Shown here: positions 1 through 5,973 of the stretch, piece after piece | Layout of the letters: the number at the start of each line of letters is the position of its first letter | Numbering within the stretch: the first letter of the stretch is position 1 | From: CAYLXX01 sp964387955 | GTDB lineage: Bacteria > Patescibacteriota > Microgenomatia > UBA1406 > GWC2-37-13 | DNA length: 7,034 nucleotides | Direction: 5' to 3' | Assembly (NCBI GenBank): GCA_964387955.1 | Contig: CAYLXX010000039.1 | Span: forward strand, 1 to 7,034 | The notes under the pieces: model-generated | Seen by the model: the letters and a program-made list of their open reading frames with translations, nothing else | Told to the model about the DNA's origin: nothing | Database searches by the model: none | Translations under genes and position numbers: made by a program

Positions 1-58
1 TCGAACCGACGACCTCTGCTTTACGAAAGCATTGCTCTACCAGCTGAGCTATATCGGC
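1..58 (-). tRNA. tRNA-Thr (anticodon CGU), 3' end cut off by the window edge
   Basis: On the minus strand the 5' acceptor strand GCCGATA (52-58) is followed by a normal D-arm (GCTC/GAGC), an anticodon arm with loop TTCGTAA (anticodon CGT at 23-25, reading the Thr codon ACG), a five-base variable region, and the start of the T-arm GTCGG-TTCGA. The rest of the T-arm, the 3' acceptor strand and the CCA status lie outside the window. The outermost anticodon-stem pair would be A27-G43, a mismatch; the other four pairs are good. The gene points away from the + strand gene at 127. Confidence 0.93.
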
Positions 59-102
59 ACTGCATTCTCATTATAGCATCACTATCGTATAAATTTCAAA
101 AC

Positions 103-111
103 TGATATACT
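103..111 (+). promoter_or_regulatory. Possible extended -10 promoter for the dehydrogenase gene
   Basis: TGATATACT matches an extended -10 element (TGn plus TATACT at 106-111). It ends 15 nt before the ATG at 127, giving an expected leader of only about 9 nt. No convincing -35 box is visible. The gene also lacks a well-spaced Shine-Dalgarno; GAGAG lies only 1-2 nt from the ATG. This fits the short-leader habit of several genes in this window. Confidence 0.4.
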
Positions 112-126
112 GAAAGTATTGAGAGT

Positions 127-1335
127 ATGAAAAAAATTCTCTTTTTAATTCTTCTTGCTATAGTTGCCATCGTTGGCTATTTCTATATAAAAGCTCATTA
201 CGGTGATTTGCGACCATCTCTTTTACCTTCTCGGAGTGTTGCTTCGATCCTTAATCAAGAGGAAACCCAACCTGTCTCAGCCAAGATCGGCGAGGCGGTG
301 AATACGCCGTTGAAGCTACCGGCAGGCTATCAGATGGGCCTCTTCTCCAAAGATACACCTGGAGCTCGGGATCTTGAATTTTCACCTGCGGGTACGCTCC
401 TTGTTTCTCTCACAGGCCAGGGGAAAGTTGTCGCGTTACCTGACAAAAATAAGGATGGGATTGCAGATGAGGCAGTCACAGTAATCAACGGGCTCAATAA
501 ACCCCATGGCTTGTTATTTAACAGGACAGGTGATCATAACGAGCTTTTTGTCGCCGAGGAGACACGTCTTGTTCGTTACATCTGTGATGAAAATACTCTG
601 ACGACCACGCTTGATAAAGAGCTTCTGAAACTACCGTCAGGCGGTCGCCACTTTACCCGGAGCCTTGCGATGGACAAAGAAGGGAGACTGTATATGTCGC
701 TTGGATCAACCTGTGATACCTGTTTTGAGGCTAATTCGTGGTTAGCGACGGTCATTGCTACTGATCGAGACGGTAACAACCCCCATGTCTATTCCAAAGG
801 CTTGCGAAATGCCGTTTTTATCGCTTTAAACGACAGAACTGATCAGATCTGGGCGACCGAGATGGGACGCGACTACCTGGGCGATGAGACACCTCCTGAT
901 GAGATTGATATCTTACGAGAAGGTGCCGACTACGGCTGGCCGGTCTGCTACGGCGATAAACTGTATGATAAAACATTTAATGGCAAATCAGCCAACTACT
1001 GCGACTCAACAATCAGTCCTATTTTTAAAATTGCCGCCCATTCAGCACCGCTTGGCCTGACGTTTATCAACTCAAGCCAGATGCCTGCAGAGTGGCAAGG
1101 TGATTTACTCGTGGCCTATCATGGCTCCTGGAACAGAACAACTCCTATCGGGTATAAAATTGTTCGTATGAAAGTGCAAGGAGAACAGATTGTTGGGGAG
1201 TCAGATTTTATTACTGGTTTTTTACAAGGTTCAGAAGCACTCGGGCGACCGGTTGATTTGGCATTTGATCCTGAGGGAAGTCTCTATATTTCCGATGACA
1301 AATCTGGCGCAGTGTATAAACTTGTTAAAAAATAA
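127..1335 (+). CDS. Membrane-anchored PQQ-type glucose/sorbosone dehydrogenase-like beta-propeller
   Basis: Family: glucose/sorbosone dehydrogenase (soluble PQQ-GDH fold), enzymes that oxidise aldose-type sugars or related alcohols outside the cytoplasm. Residues 2-21 are a Lys-Lys-led hydrophobic segment without an obvious signal peptidase site or lipobox, so an N-terminal anchor is more likely than release. The propeller spans about 60-400. Family landmarks: GGRHF (H175 at the position of the usual catalytic His); GSTCDTC with C196 and C199; GLRN around R227; the long IWATEMGRDYLGDE...PDEIDIL block (about 241-263); AHSAPLGL (304-310); YHGSWNR (331-337); and the last blade DPEGSLYISDD. An acidic loop DKNKDGIAD (106-114) resembles a Ca-binding loop. 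Length 402 aa is normal for the family. The substrate, and whether PQQ is really the cofactor, cannot be read from sequence. No PQQ biosynthesis genes are nearby. It ends 12 nt before the convergent DedA gene. Confidence 0.88.
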   Translation: MKKILFLILLAIVAIVGYFYIKAHYGDLRPSLLPSRSVASILNQEETQPVSAKIGEAVNTPLKLPAGYQMGLFSKDTPGARDLEFSPAGTLLVSLTGQGKVVALPDKNKDGIADEAVTVINGLNKPHGLLFNRTGDHNELFVAEETRLVRYICDENTLTTTLDKELLKLPSGGRHFTRSLAMDKEGRLYMSLGSTCDTCFEANSWLATVIATDRDGNNPHVYSKGLRNAVFIALNDRTDQIWATEMGRDYLGDETPPDEIDILREGADYGWPVCYGDKLYDKTFNGKSANYCDSTISPIFKIAAHSAPLGLTFINSSQMPAEWQGDLLVAYHGSWNRTTPIGYKIVRMKVQGEQIVGESDFITGFLQGSEALGRPVDLAFDPEGSLYISDDKSGAVYKLVKK

Positions 1336-1347
1336 AAGTCGCTAAGC

Positions 1348-1980
1348 TTATTCATTATCCTCTGGTATAAATTTGCCAAAAATGACGGTGATAATGGTGA
1401 GAGTAATGGGAATCAGAAGAAACAGAAAAAAAGACAGATGGCTGTGAAACAAAAACTTGATATTCTTCCCCAACTTTACACCAACCTGCAAAAATATTAA
1501 GATCCAGGCTACCACTGAAACTGCTTCACTGAGAATAAATGTTTTATACGGCACATTTGATATCCCTGAAAAAATGGTGATTGGAATACGCAATCCCGGT
1601 ATATGACGTCCAAAAACGATCACCCAGGCACCATACTTGCGAAATTTTTTTTCAAGATAGATAATTTTTTTTTCATTCAGATGAATATATTTACCGAATC
1701 TGAGCACGATTGTCTTGCCGAAGAAAGATGACAAAAAATAAAGGATAGTCGAGCCACATAATATTGCCACCATCAGGATGAAAAACGCGAGTGCATAGGA
1801 TATAACGCCTTTGAGGACTTGGTACCCAACATAGGCAATATAGACATCTCCTGGTACAGGGAGAGGCACTCCAGCCTCTTCACCAAAAAGTAACATCATC
1901 GGTCCAATAAGCGGATGATTGTGAAAAAACCCAACAACAATATCTTCGATCGAGTCAAAAAAAGATGGTTGGACGATCAT
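1348..1980 (-). CDS. DedA/VTT-domain (SNARE-associated) integral membrane protein
   Basis: A 210-aa DedA-family membrane protein. Family members are linked to lipid (undecaprenyl phosphate or phospholipid) translocation and envelope homeostasis; which lipid applies here is unknown. Visible signatures: the N-terminal re-entrant motif GEEAGVPLPVPGD (33-45) with E34, E35 and D45; hydrophobic stretches at about 58-88, 145-166 and 181-204; and the central motif FGRHIPGLR (123-131), holding the family's conserved Arg-x-x-Pro-x-x-Arg (R125, P128, R131), followed by a Gly (G139) and a second hydrophobic half. Length is typical. The first ATG after an in-frame open stretch is used; no Shine-Dalgarno is seen upstream. 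It converges on the dehydrogenase gene with no clear terminator hairpin between them. Upstream, the 93 bp to position 2074 must hold divergent promoters for this gene and the + strand unit at 2074/2130. Confidence 0.9.
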   Translation of the reverse strand: MIVQPSFFDSIEDIVVGFFHNHPLIGPMMLLFGEEAGVPLPVPGDVYIAYVGYQVLKGVISYALAFFILMVAILCGSTILYFLSSFFGKTIVLRFGKYIHLNEKKIIYLEKKFRKYGAWVIVFGRHIPGLRIPITIFSGISNVPYKTFILSEAVSVVAWILIFLQVGVKLGKNIKFLFHSHLSFFLFLLIPITLTIITVIFGKFIPEDNE

Positions 1981-2038
1981 AGGTACTAGCTATAGTTATT
2001 TTACACAAATTAAAGAGGGTTGGTTGGCGAGTTAAACA

Positions 2039-2067
2039 TTGCTAATACCTTTTTGTTACCCTATAAT
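2039..2067 (+). promoter_or_regulatory. Sigma70-type promoter of the CYTH operon
   Basis: TTGCTA (2039-2044) and TATAAT (2062-2067) are separated by exactly 17 bp. Transcription should start around 2074, which coincides with a GTG opening a 22-codon frame. Seen directly: the hexamers and spacing. Inferred: activity and a leaderless transcript. Confidence 0.6.
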
Positions 2068-2073
2068 TCTTTC

Positions 2074-2142
2074 GTGATAGAACGAATTGCTTACCAATTA
2101 GAAGAACAGTTTAAAAAATTTCTTTTAAAGTGGCGGCGATAA
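2074..2142 (+). CDS. Short leaderless-type ORF; possible N-terminus joined by -1 frameshift to the next ORF
   Basis: GTG at 2074 lies 6 nt after a TATAAT box and opens 22 codons (read as MIERIAYQLEEQ, then Lys/Phe/Leu-rich) ending at TAA 2140-2142. The peptide is charged and amphipathic, like the start of a protein rather than random sequence. Before its stop, zero-frame CTT TTA AAG contains the slippery heptamer T TTA AAG (about 2123-2129). A -1 slip there enters the 2130-2585 frame exactly at GTG GCG. It could be the true N-terminus of the next protein, joined by recoding or broken by a single-base error in the A/T runs at 2110-2128, or an unrelated leader peptide. I do not recognise a domain. 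Confidence 0.33.
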   Translation: MIERIAYQLEEQFKKFLLKWRR

Positions 2143-2585
2143 TTGATGGTCAAGTATTGTGGGTAGGCGCACCAGCCCATGCACTTCGTGCACTTAAAGA
2201 CTCGGTATCAGTCGATACAGCAATAGACAATAATCAATTAGTGTCTAAATTTGTTGAAGGCTCAGAAATTAAAAAAGGGACAACCGAAAAAGAAATGAAA
2301 ACTATTTTCTATAATGCACTAACAATACTGAAAGTGGAAATGCCTCTTGTTCTTGGCATCAACTTAACAAAAAAACAGCGCCTTGGGGAAGGGAAAAACA
2401 AAAGAGGCGGCTTACCAGCTCAGCATTATCTGCAACCCTCCCACAGCAAAGAAGTTTTGCCCGATGAGGCTCAATCCTCTATTGAAGATATCCTTAACCG
2501 TATCACCTTTGAACCGGTGACATTTCACCAGTTAACCAATCGAGGAAGGCATCATAAAAAGGAGTGGAGACGGGAAAATCTATGA
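2130..2585 (+). CDS. Unrecognised 151-aa protein upstream of the CYTH gene
   Basis: I do not recognise this protein. It begins DGQVLWVGAPAHALRAL, has a middle segment with a possible helix around 52-75, a basic stretch LTKKQRLGEGKNKRG (about 79-93), and a strongly basic C-terminus (RGRHHKKEWRRENL). There is no signal peptide, no membrane segment and no Cys cluster. The GTG start at 2130 has no Shine-Dalgarno. The frame is closed by TAA at 2112, so the real start is uncertain; a start at 2074 by -1 frameshift is an alternative. Support for a real gene: its TGA (2583-2585) overlaps the ATG (2582) of the CYTH gene as ATGA, a typical co-translated pair, and a good promoter lies at 2039-2067. It may be a partner of the CYTH enzyme, or a decaying gene. 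Confidence 0.5.
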   Translation: MAAIIDGQVLWVGAPAHALRALKDSVSVDTAIDNNQLVSKFVEGSEIKKGTTEKEMKTIFYNALTILKVEMPLVLGINLTKKQRLGEGKNKRGGLPAQHYLQPSHSKEVLPDEAQSSIEDILNRITFEPVTFHQLTNRGRHHKKEWRRENL

Positions 2586-3178
2586 GTAGTTCGATCGAAA
2601 TGAGTCTGTATAACCGAGAGTCGCCAGTCAAGCCGACCCTCGAAATTGAACGGAAGTATTTGGTGACTTCAGTACCTGAAGGTTTTGAGCACTATCCCTG
2701 TCAACTTTTTGAACAAGGGTATACACCAGCAGGCATACGTCTCAGAAAAGCTGTTGGTACCGATGGAATCTTCTATACTCGAACAACGAAAGAGGGGAGA
2801 GGTATGGTTAGAGTTGAAAAGGAAGAGATTATTGATGAAGAAATATTTTCTCAGGAATGGTTGTTAACTCAAGACCGGCAGTTGAAAAAGTTGCGTTTTT
2901 TTATACCAGATAAATCAGGAAACAAGATTCATCTTGACGTATATGTTGAGGGCCTCCAACTAGCTGGTAAAGTTGTGGCCGAAGTTGAATTTACCTCGAA
3001 AAAAAAAGGGCAGGCATACAATCCTCCTTACTGGTTTGGCAAAGAAGTCACTGGTAAAAAAATCTATTCAAACAAAACATTAGCTTCTCAGGGTTGGCCC
3101 AAAAAAAACGGCGCCATAGTGATCCCCCTTAGTTCTTCTTTAATGGAAATTGTCAGTCATTTAAGTAGTTTCGCGTAA
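2582..3178 (+). CDS. CYTH-domain triphosphate tunnel metalloenzyme
   Basis: CYTH/TTM-superfamily protein (198 aa from this start). These enzymes bind triphosphate substrates in an eight-stranded tunnel with metal ions; bacterial relatives act on inorganic triphosphate, ATP or thiamine triphosphate. Visible signature: N-terminal ExExK as EIERK (E21, E23, K25); basic tunnel residues IRLRK (R53, R55), TRTTK (R67, K70) and RVEKEE (R77, E79, E81); an acidic strand LDVY (D119); AEVEF (E134, E136); and the late KKIYSNKTLA block. About 25 C-terminal residues beyond this block are extra. Start choice: ATG 2582 overlaps the upstream stop as ATGA. The in-frame GTG at 2564 has GGAG touching it, too close to act as a ribosome site, and ATG 2600 is also possible. 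Exact substrate cannot be told. Confidence 0.85.
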   Translation: MSSSIEMSLYNRESPVKPTLEIERKYLVTSVPEGFEHYPCQLFEQGYTPAGIRLRKAVGTDGIFYTRTTKEGRGMVRVEKEEIIDEEIFSQEWLLTQDRQLKKLRFFIPDKSGNKIHLDVYVEGLQLAGKVVAEVEFTSKKKGQAYNPPYWFGKEVTGKKIYSNKTLASQGWPKKNGAIVIPLSSSLMEIVSHLSSFA

Positions 3179-3234
3179 ATATGTTCGTTTTTATCGTTCT
3201 TCTTAATTCATTGGTTTGCAATTTAAATAGCCCC

Positions 3235-3303
3235 TCTGGAGCGGGCTACGGACATTTATTTGAACCGCTTTTGATTGAATTTCTGTCTCATATTATCAAG
3301 TTA
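3235..3303 (-). repeat. tRNA-Gly-3'-end-like repeat, copy 1 (left edge of the cassette array)
   Basis: The 50-bp core (3235-3284) is 49/50 identical to copy 3 and 45/50 to copy 2. Weaker similarity continues to CAAGTTA near 3303. Read on the minus strand it contains CGGTTCAAAT (T-loop-like) and ends CCGCTCCAGA, as in the real tRNA-Gly at 6959-7033, but with a 13-bp instead of an 8-bp interval between the two blocks. The core can fold as AGCGG (3240-3244) pairing with CCGCT (3265-3269). TAGCCC/GGGCTA (3229-3234 and 3244-3249) is a second, alternative 6-bp hairpin with no T-run, so not a convincing terminator. It begins 56 bp after the CYTH gene stops. Confidence 0.88.
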
Positions 3304-3335
3304 ATAGAATCATATTAAGACGAGGAGGTTAAAAA

Positions 3336-3422
3336 ATGAAACTACTGTCAACTTCACAGCTTCATGACGATAAAACCTTTTGTCAAACATTATCATCCTG
3401 GTATGTGCATGTTGTGAATTAA
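3336..3422 (+). CDS. 28-aa small ORF with a strong ribosome binding site
   Basis: GAGGAGG (3322-3328) sits 7 nt before ATG 3336, the only textbook Shine-Dalgarno in this window. The peptide begins MKLLSTSQLHDDKTFCQ and ends YVHVVN; one Cys, no membrane segment, no family recognised. It could be a genuine small protein, a leader peptide for the metallopeptidase-like gene 41 bp downstream, or the 5' stump of a gene lost when the cassette formed. The coding signal rests mainly on the ribosome site. Confidence 0.38.
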   Translation: MKLLSTSQLHDDKTFCQTLSSWYVHVVN

Positions 3423-3435
3423 TTAACTAACTTGT

Positions 3436-3450
3436 ACTATTTATAATAGT
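3436..3450 (+). promoter_or_regulatory. -10 box inside an ACTATT-TAT-AATAGT inverted repeat
   Basis: TATAAT (3442-3447) lies inside a 15-bp inverted repeat with 6-bp arms (3436-3441 and 3445-3450). The ATG at 3464 follows 16 nt after the box, so the leader would be about 10 nt, with no Shine-Dalgarno. The -35 region (TTAATT at 3419-3424, 17-bp spacing) is weak, so an activator or low basal activity is possible. The ACTAT/ATAGT half-sites recur at the promoter of the 4934-5953 regulator. Confidence 0.42.
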
Positions 3451-3463
3451 TAATACACTTATT

Positions 3464-4783
3464 ATGACAGAGCAAGGAGAAAATCAGAATCAAACTTCAT
3501 CACAAATGCCTGATCAACATGCACTAATCAAGAGGATAGCAAAGATTGCAGGAATAGGGGTTGTAATTGGAGGAATTTCATCTGGTGATACGTCTAATCT
3601 TCATCACAAACAGAATACAAACGATAAAGAAATTCCCCCATCAAAGGTTGGAACACCTTTTGTTTACGAAAATTCTCAATTAACTCCGACTCCCGAACAC
3701 GCCCTTAAACCATTACCTACTGAAGCCCCCATATTATCCGGATCAGCCTTTTCAACTGCTGTCGCAGAGACTCAAAAATTTGAAACAGCAGAAAAAAGAA
3801 TTAGGCAATTCGAACAAGCTATTGGTGACAAACGGCTTAGCTTTGAACAGGCAAAAACCCTAGCAGCTAATATCGTAGATTTTTATATTGAATCATCAGA
3901 CTCCTCTTTATCGAAAGATGAAATACTTTCAAGAATTATTTTTATAAGACCACCTGTTGGTAAAAGAGCTTTTAATGAAAACGGTTTAGACTTGTCCCAA
4001 TTACTAATTGACTATCCGAATATTCAGATTACTCCTCAACAATTGAAAGCGATACAGTCGGCTCCTCTTGCCTATGGATTGAGGAGTGAGGATAATTATA
4101 TCTTTTTAAGTCTTGATAATATTAATGATAATATAGTTAACGTTATAACAACATCCCCTTTGTTGCAATATACTTCTGATGATCATGGAATTTCAAGTCA
4201 ACCTCTCACTCCGGCCGTACAAATGAGAAGTACTTTACTGCATGAATTAACTCATTATGATTTAGAGATGAATAGGGCATTAAAACCAATTGACAAAGAT
4301 ATATTTGTAGATTTGATGAATAAAGGTATATTACCGGCAGAAACCAAAACTGCTCAAGTGGAAAATTTTAGTGTTGTATTTAATTCACCGCCATCATGTG
4401 GAACATGTATCTCTGGACTAACAGACCTCAAGGAATTTTTTACTGATGCTAGAGCTATACATTTGAGCAAAACTTACAGTCTACCCTACGCCATATCATA
4501 TGGAACAATAGATGACTTTAATAATTTCGATATAATAATGAAGCAGGCTGGACTCAGTTTTCAAGATCTGGAAAGAATGGATAGGGAAGGCGATTTAAAA
4601 GAATTTTACATTAGAATTGCCCAGGGAGCAAAGAGCATTAAGTTTGCTTCTCAGGCCGAAATGCTTAAGTTTGGCATAACCATCCTTCCTCCTAAAAATG
4701 GCGCAGCATTTATCAATCAGAGATGGGGAGACGCTAGTTTCCCGATAGAAAAATATTTCCCGGGAGTAAAAAGGGAGAAATAA
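3464..4783 (+). CDS. Putative zinc metallopeptidase (HExxH), N-terminally anchored
   Basis: A 439-aa protein whose key feature is LLHELTHYDLE: an HExxH motif with H260, E261 and H264, flanked by hydrophobic residues as in zincins. A plausible third ligand is E324 in KEFFTDA (324-330), where E and D328 have the ExxxD spacing known from gluzincins; the gap of about 60 residues from the motif is long, so this is inference. Residues 28-40 (IAGIGVVIGGISS) are a short Gly-rich hydrophobic segment after a polar, basic N-terminus. It may be an inserted signal anchor, but it is weak. A low-complexity Pro/Thr linker (about 56-92) precedes a helical region (100-150). C312 and C315 form CxxC (SCGTCISG). 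No exact family is recognised. It is the only + strand main gene of the array, lying between repeat copies 1 and 2, with low-GC codon use compared with the 127-1335 gene. Confidence 0.72.
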   Translation: MTEQGENQNQTSSQMPDQHALIKRIAKIAGIGVVIGGISSGDTSNLHHKQNTNDKEIPPSKVGTPFVYENSQLTPTPEHALKPLPTEAPILSGSAFSTAVAETQKFETAEKRIRQFEQAIGDKRLSFEQAKTLAANIVDFYIESSDSSLSKDEILSRIIFIRPPVGKRAFNENGLDLSQLLIDYPNIQITPQQLKAIQSAPLAYGLRSEDNYIFLSLDNINDNIVNVITTSPLLQYTSDDHGISSQPLTPAVQMRSTLLHELTHYDLEMNRALKPIDKDIFVDLMNKGILPAETKTAQVENFSVVFNSPPSCGTCISGLTDLKEFFTDARAIHLSKTYSLPYAISYGTIDDFNNFDIIMKQAGLSFQDLERMDREGDLKEFYIRIAQGAKSIKFASQAEMLKFGITILPPKNGAAFINQRWGDASFPIEKYFPGVKREK

Positions 4784-4834
4784 TTTCTACTTTCCATTAC
4801 AACATAATCCATTCTATAAAATGTAGGTTTTCCG

Positions 4835-4903
4835 TCTAAAGCAGGCTATAGACATTTATTTGAACCGCTTTTGATTGAATTTCTTTCCTATTTTAACAAG
4901 CTC
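4835..4903 (-). repeat. tRNA-Gly-3'-end-like repeat, copy 2
   Basis: Core 4835-4884 differs from copy 1 at five of 50 positions, all transitions (G to A or C to T on the + strand), four of them in the part corresponding to the acceptor end and CCA. The weaker tail continues to CAAGCTC (4903). The left flank CCGTCT matches the flank of the real tRNA-Gly (CCGTCT at 6954-6959) better than copies 1 and 3 do. It starts 51 bp after the metallopeptidase gene and ends about 30 bp before the stop of the convergent regulator. A perfect 12-bp palindrome AGCTCATGAGCT (4899-4910) overlaps its right end and is absent from the other copies. No terminator hairpin is seen between the two convergent genes. Confidence 0.87.
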
Positions 4904-4933
4904 ATGAGCTATTTCAACCAACAGAGGAGGATA

Positions 4934-5953
4934 TCAGACTTCTCGTATGACTTCAAATCCCTTAATACTACCCACAATAGCAAATCCGATGATTGTTCCG
5001 GAAGGCTGTAATTTCTTGGCAGTTTCATTTAATGTTGCTCCAGAACCTACTGCATCGTCAATTAACAAAACATTATCAGCGATTATTGGAAGTGAAGATT
5101 TTGTAAAAATAGTATCTCGAGCATTCATTATCCTTTCTTCGAGCTTTGAAAGCGATTTTTGAGCAACAATGATATCGCCCTTATATGACTTAATAAGTTG
5201 AAAAGTACGTAGAGGGATAGTGAGTTTATCTGCAAATTCTTGCATAAATTGTATTCGTCGAGGCACGCTTGCAGGAATAAATACTATGGTATCTATATGG
5301 TGTATTTCAATTATCTTTTCAATGATAGGTTTAACCTGTTGAATAATAAGGTCAATTAGCTCTTTGTTTTGAGACTGTTTTGCATAGAGAACAAGTTGTC
5401 CTAGTTTTGTTTTTCCAAATTTAGGAATGCTATAAAAATCTGCATAGTAAAGCTTCTTTATATTATTACTGGAAAATGTCGTCTTCAGTTTTTCTGTTGC
5501 ATCAATCCATCCTTTATCTGAGCGATGAGCTTCTGCCTTTTGACTTGTTTGTACATACTCCTTAGCCAATGTGACAAATTTTTCTTCATCTTTTATCGAT
5601 CTTAGCCATTCTCTGAATCCGTCAATTCCATATACCATTTCTCCCAGAGGAGTTATATACAGATAATGAGCGCTGATATATTCTGCTGTATCTGCACTAA
5701 GTATTGATGCGCGAGCGGTGAATGTTACTGTTTGCTGTTTTGGTGTTAGTACATAAAGAACTAGAGGTGGTTTACCTCTTTTTTGAAGTATCCCTTGTGC
5801 AACTAGTTTTTTAAGGTGCTTATGTATTGTAACATTACTAAGCTGCAGTTTTTTTTGAAGATCATATGCCCTTACTCCATCATGGTATTTAATCTCATTA
5901 AGGATTAAATCCGGTGTGGATTGTAGTTTATCATGCCTGGTTGATATATTCAT
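4934..5953 (-). CDS. Winged-helix / ComF-like phosphoribosyltransferase fusion regulator
   Basis: A 339-aa two-domain protein. Residues about 12-70 are a winged helix-turn-helix: an AYDLQKKLQLSNVTIHKHLKKL core with a recognition helix near 40-50, then a wing ending LVLYVL. A middle segment (75-160) is unassigned. Residues about 165-335 resemble a ComF-type phosphoribosyltransferase: FIPASVPRRIQFMQEFADKL (225-244) corresponds to the family's proline/Arg substrate strand, the AQKSLSKLEERIMNARDTIF stretch (264-283) to its QxxLxxxxRxxN helix, and VLLIDDAVGSGATLN (295-309) is the PRPP-binding loop with D299 and D300. The zinc-finger Cys pairs of classical ComF are absent. Fusions of winged-helix and PRTase domains are known in purine regulators (PurR of Bacillus, GfcR of archaea), so PRPP or a nucleotide as effector is a reasonable inference. 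Start ATG 5953 lies 7 nt from the -10 box with no Shine-Dalgarno. Confidence 0.83.
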   Translation of the reverse strand: MNISTRHDKLQSTPDLILNEIKYHDGVRAYDLQKKLQLSNVTIHKHLKKLVAQGILQKRGKPPLVLYVLTPKQQTVTFTARASILSADTAEYISAHYLYITPLGEMVYGIDGFREWLRSIKDEEKFVTLAKEYVQTSQKAEAHRSDKGWIDATEKLKTTFSSNNIKKLYYADFYSIPKFGKTKLGQLVLYAKQSQNKELIDLIIQQVKPIIEKIIEIHHIDTIVFIPASVPRRIQFMQEFADKLTIPLRTFQLIKSYKGDIIVAQKSLSKLEERIMNARDTIFTKSSLPIIADNVLLIDDAVGSGATLNETAKKLQPSGTIIGFAIVGSIKGFEVIREV

Positions 5954-5955
5954 AG

Positions 5956-5973
5956 TTCATAGTTTACTATGAA
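5956..5973. promoter_or_regulatory. 18-bp palindromic operator candidate over the -10 box
   Basis: TTCATAGT (5956-5963), spacer TT, ACTATGAA (5966-5973): a perfect inverted repeat lying between the start codon and the -10 box of the winged-helix gene. Extra half-sites flank it (CATAGT at 5951-5956; AATAGT at 5972-5977). The position suggests autorepression by the winged-helix protein; binding itself is inferred. Confidence 0.62.

Noticed and set aside
1..60. Left tRNA-Thr as a second end of the array
   Set aside because: The visible part shares no repeat block with the three copies beyond general T-loop sequence, and ordinary genes lie between it and copy 1.
576..779. 67-codon minus strand ORF
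   Set aside because: Lies wholly antisense inside the well-supported dehydrogenase gene.
2685..2867. 60-codon + strand ORF
   Set aside because: Out-of-frame shadow inside the CYTH gene, whose motifs are in the other frame.
3229..3249. TAGCCC/GGGCTA hairpin as a terminator of the CYTH gene
   Set aside because: A 6-bp stem with no following T-run on the + strand, and it is specific to copy 1; possibly incidental to the repeat.
3181..3318. ORF through repeat copy 1 (45 codons, containing SGAGYGHLFEPLLIEFL)
   Set aside because: The same frame is open in the core of all copies, but the tails differ by an indel, the lengths and upstream parts are unrelated, and the core resembles an antisense tRNA end; most likely a chance reading frame.
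4947..5162. 71-codon + strand ORF after GAGGAGG
   Set aside because: Antisense to the PRPP-loop region of the winged-helix/PRTase gene; the spacing from GAGGAGG to its ATG is also too long.
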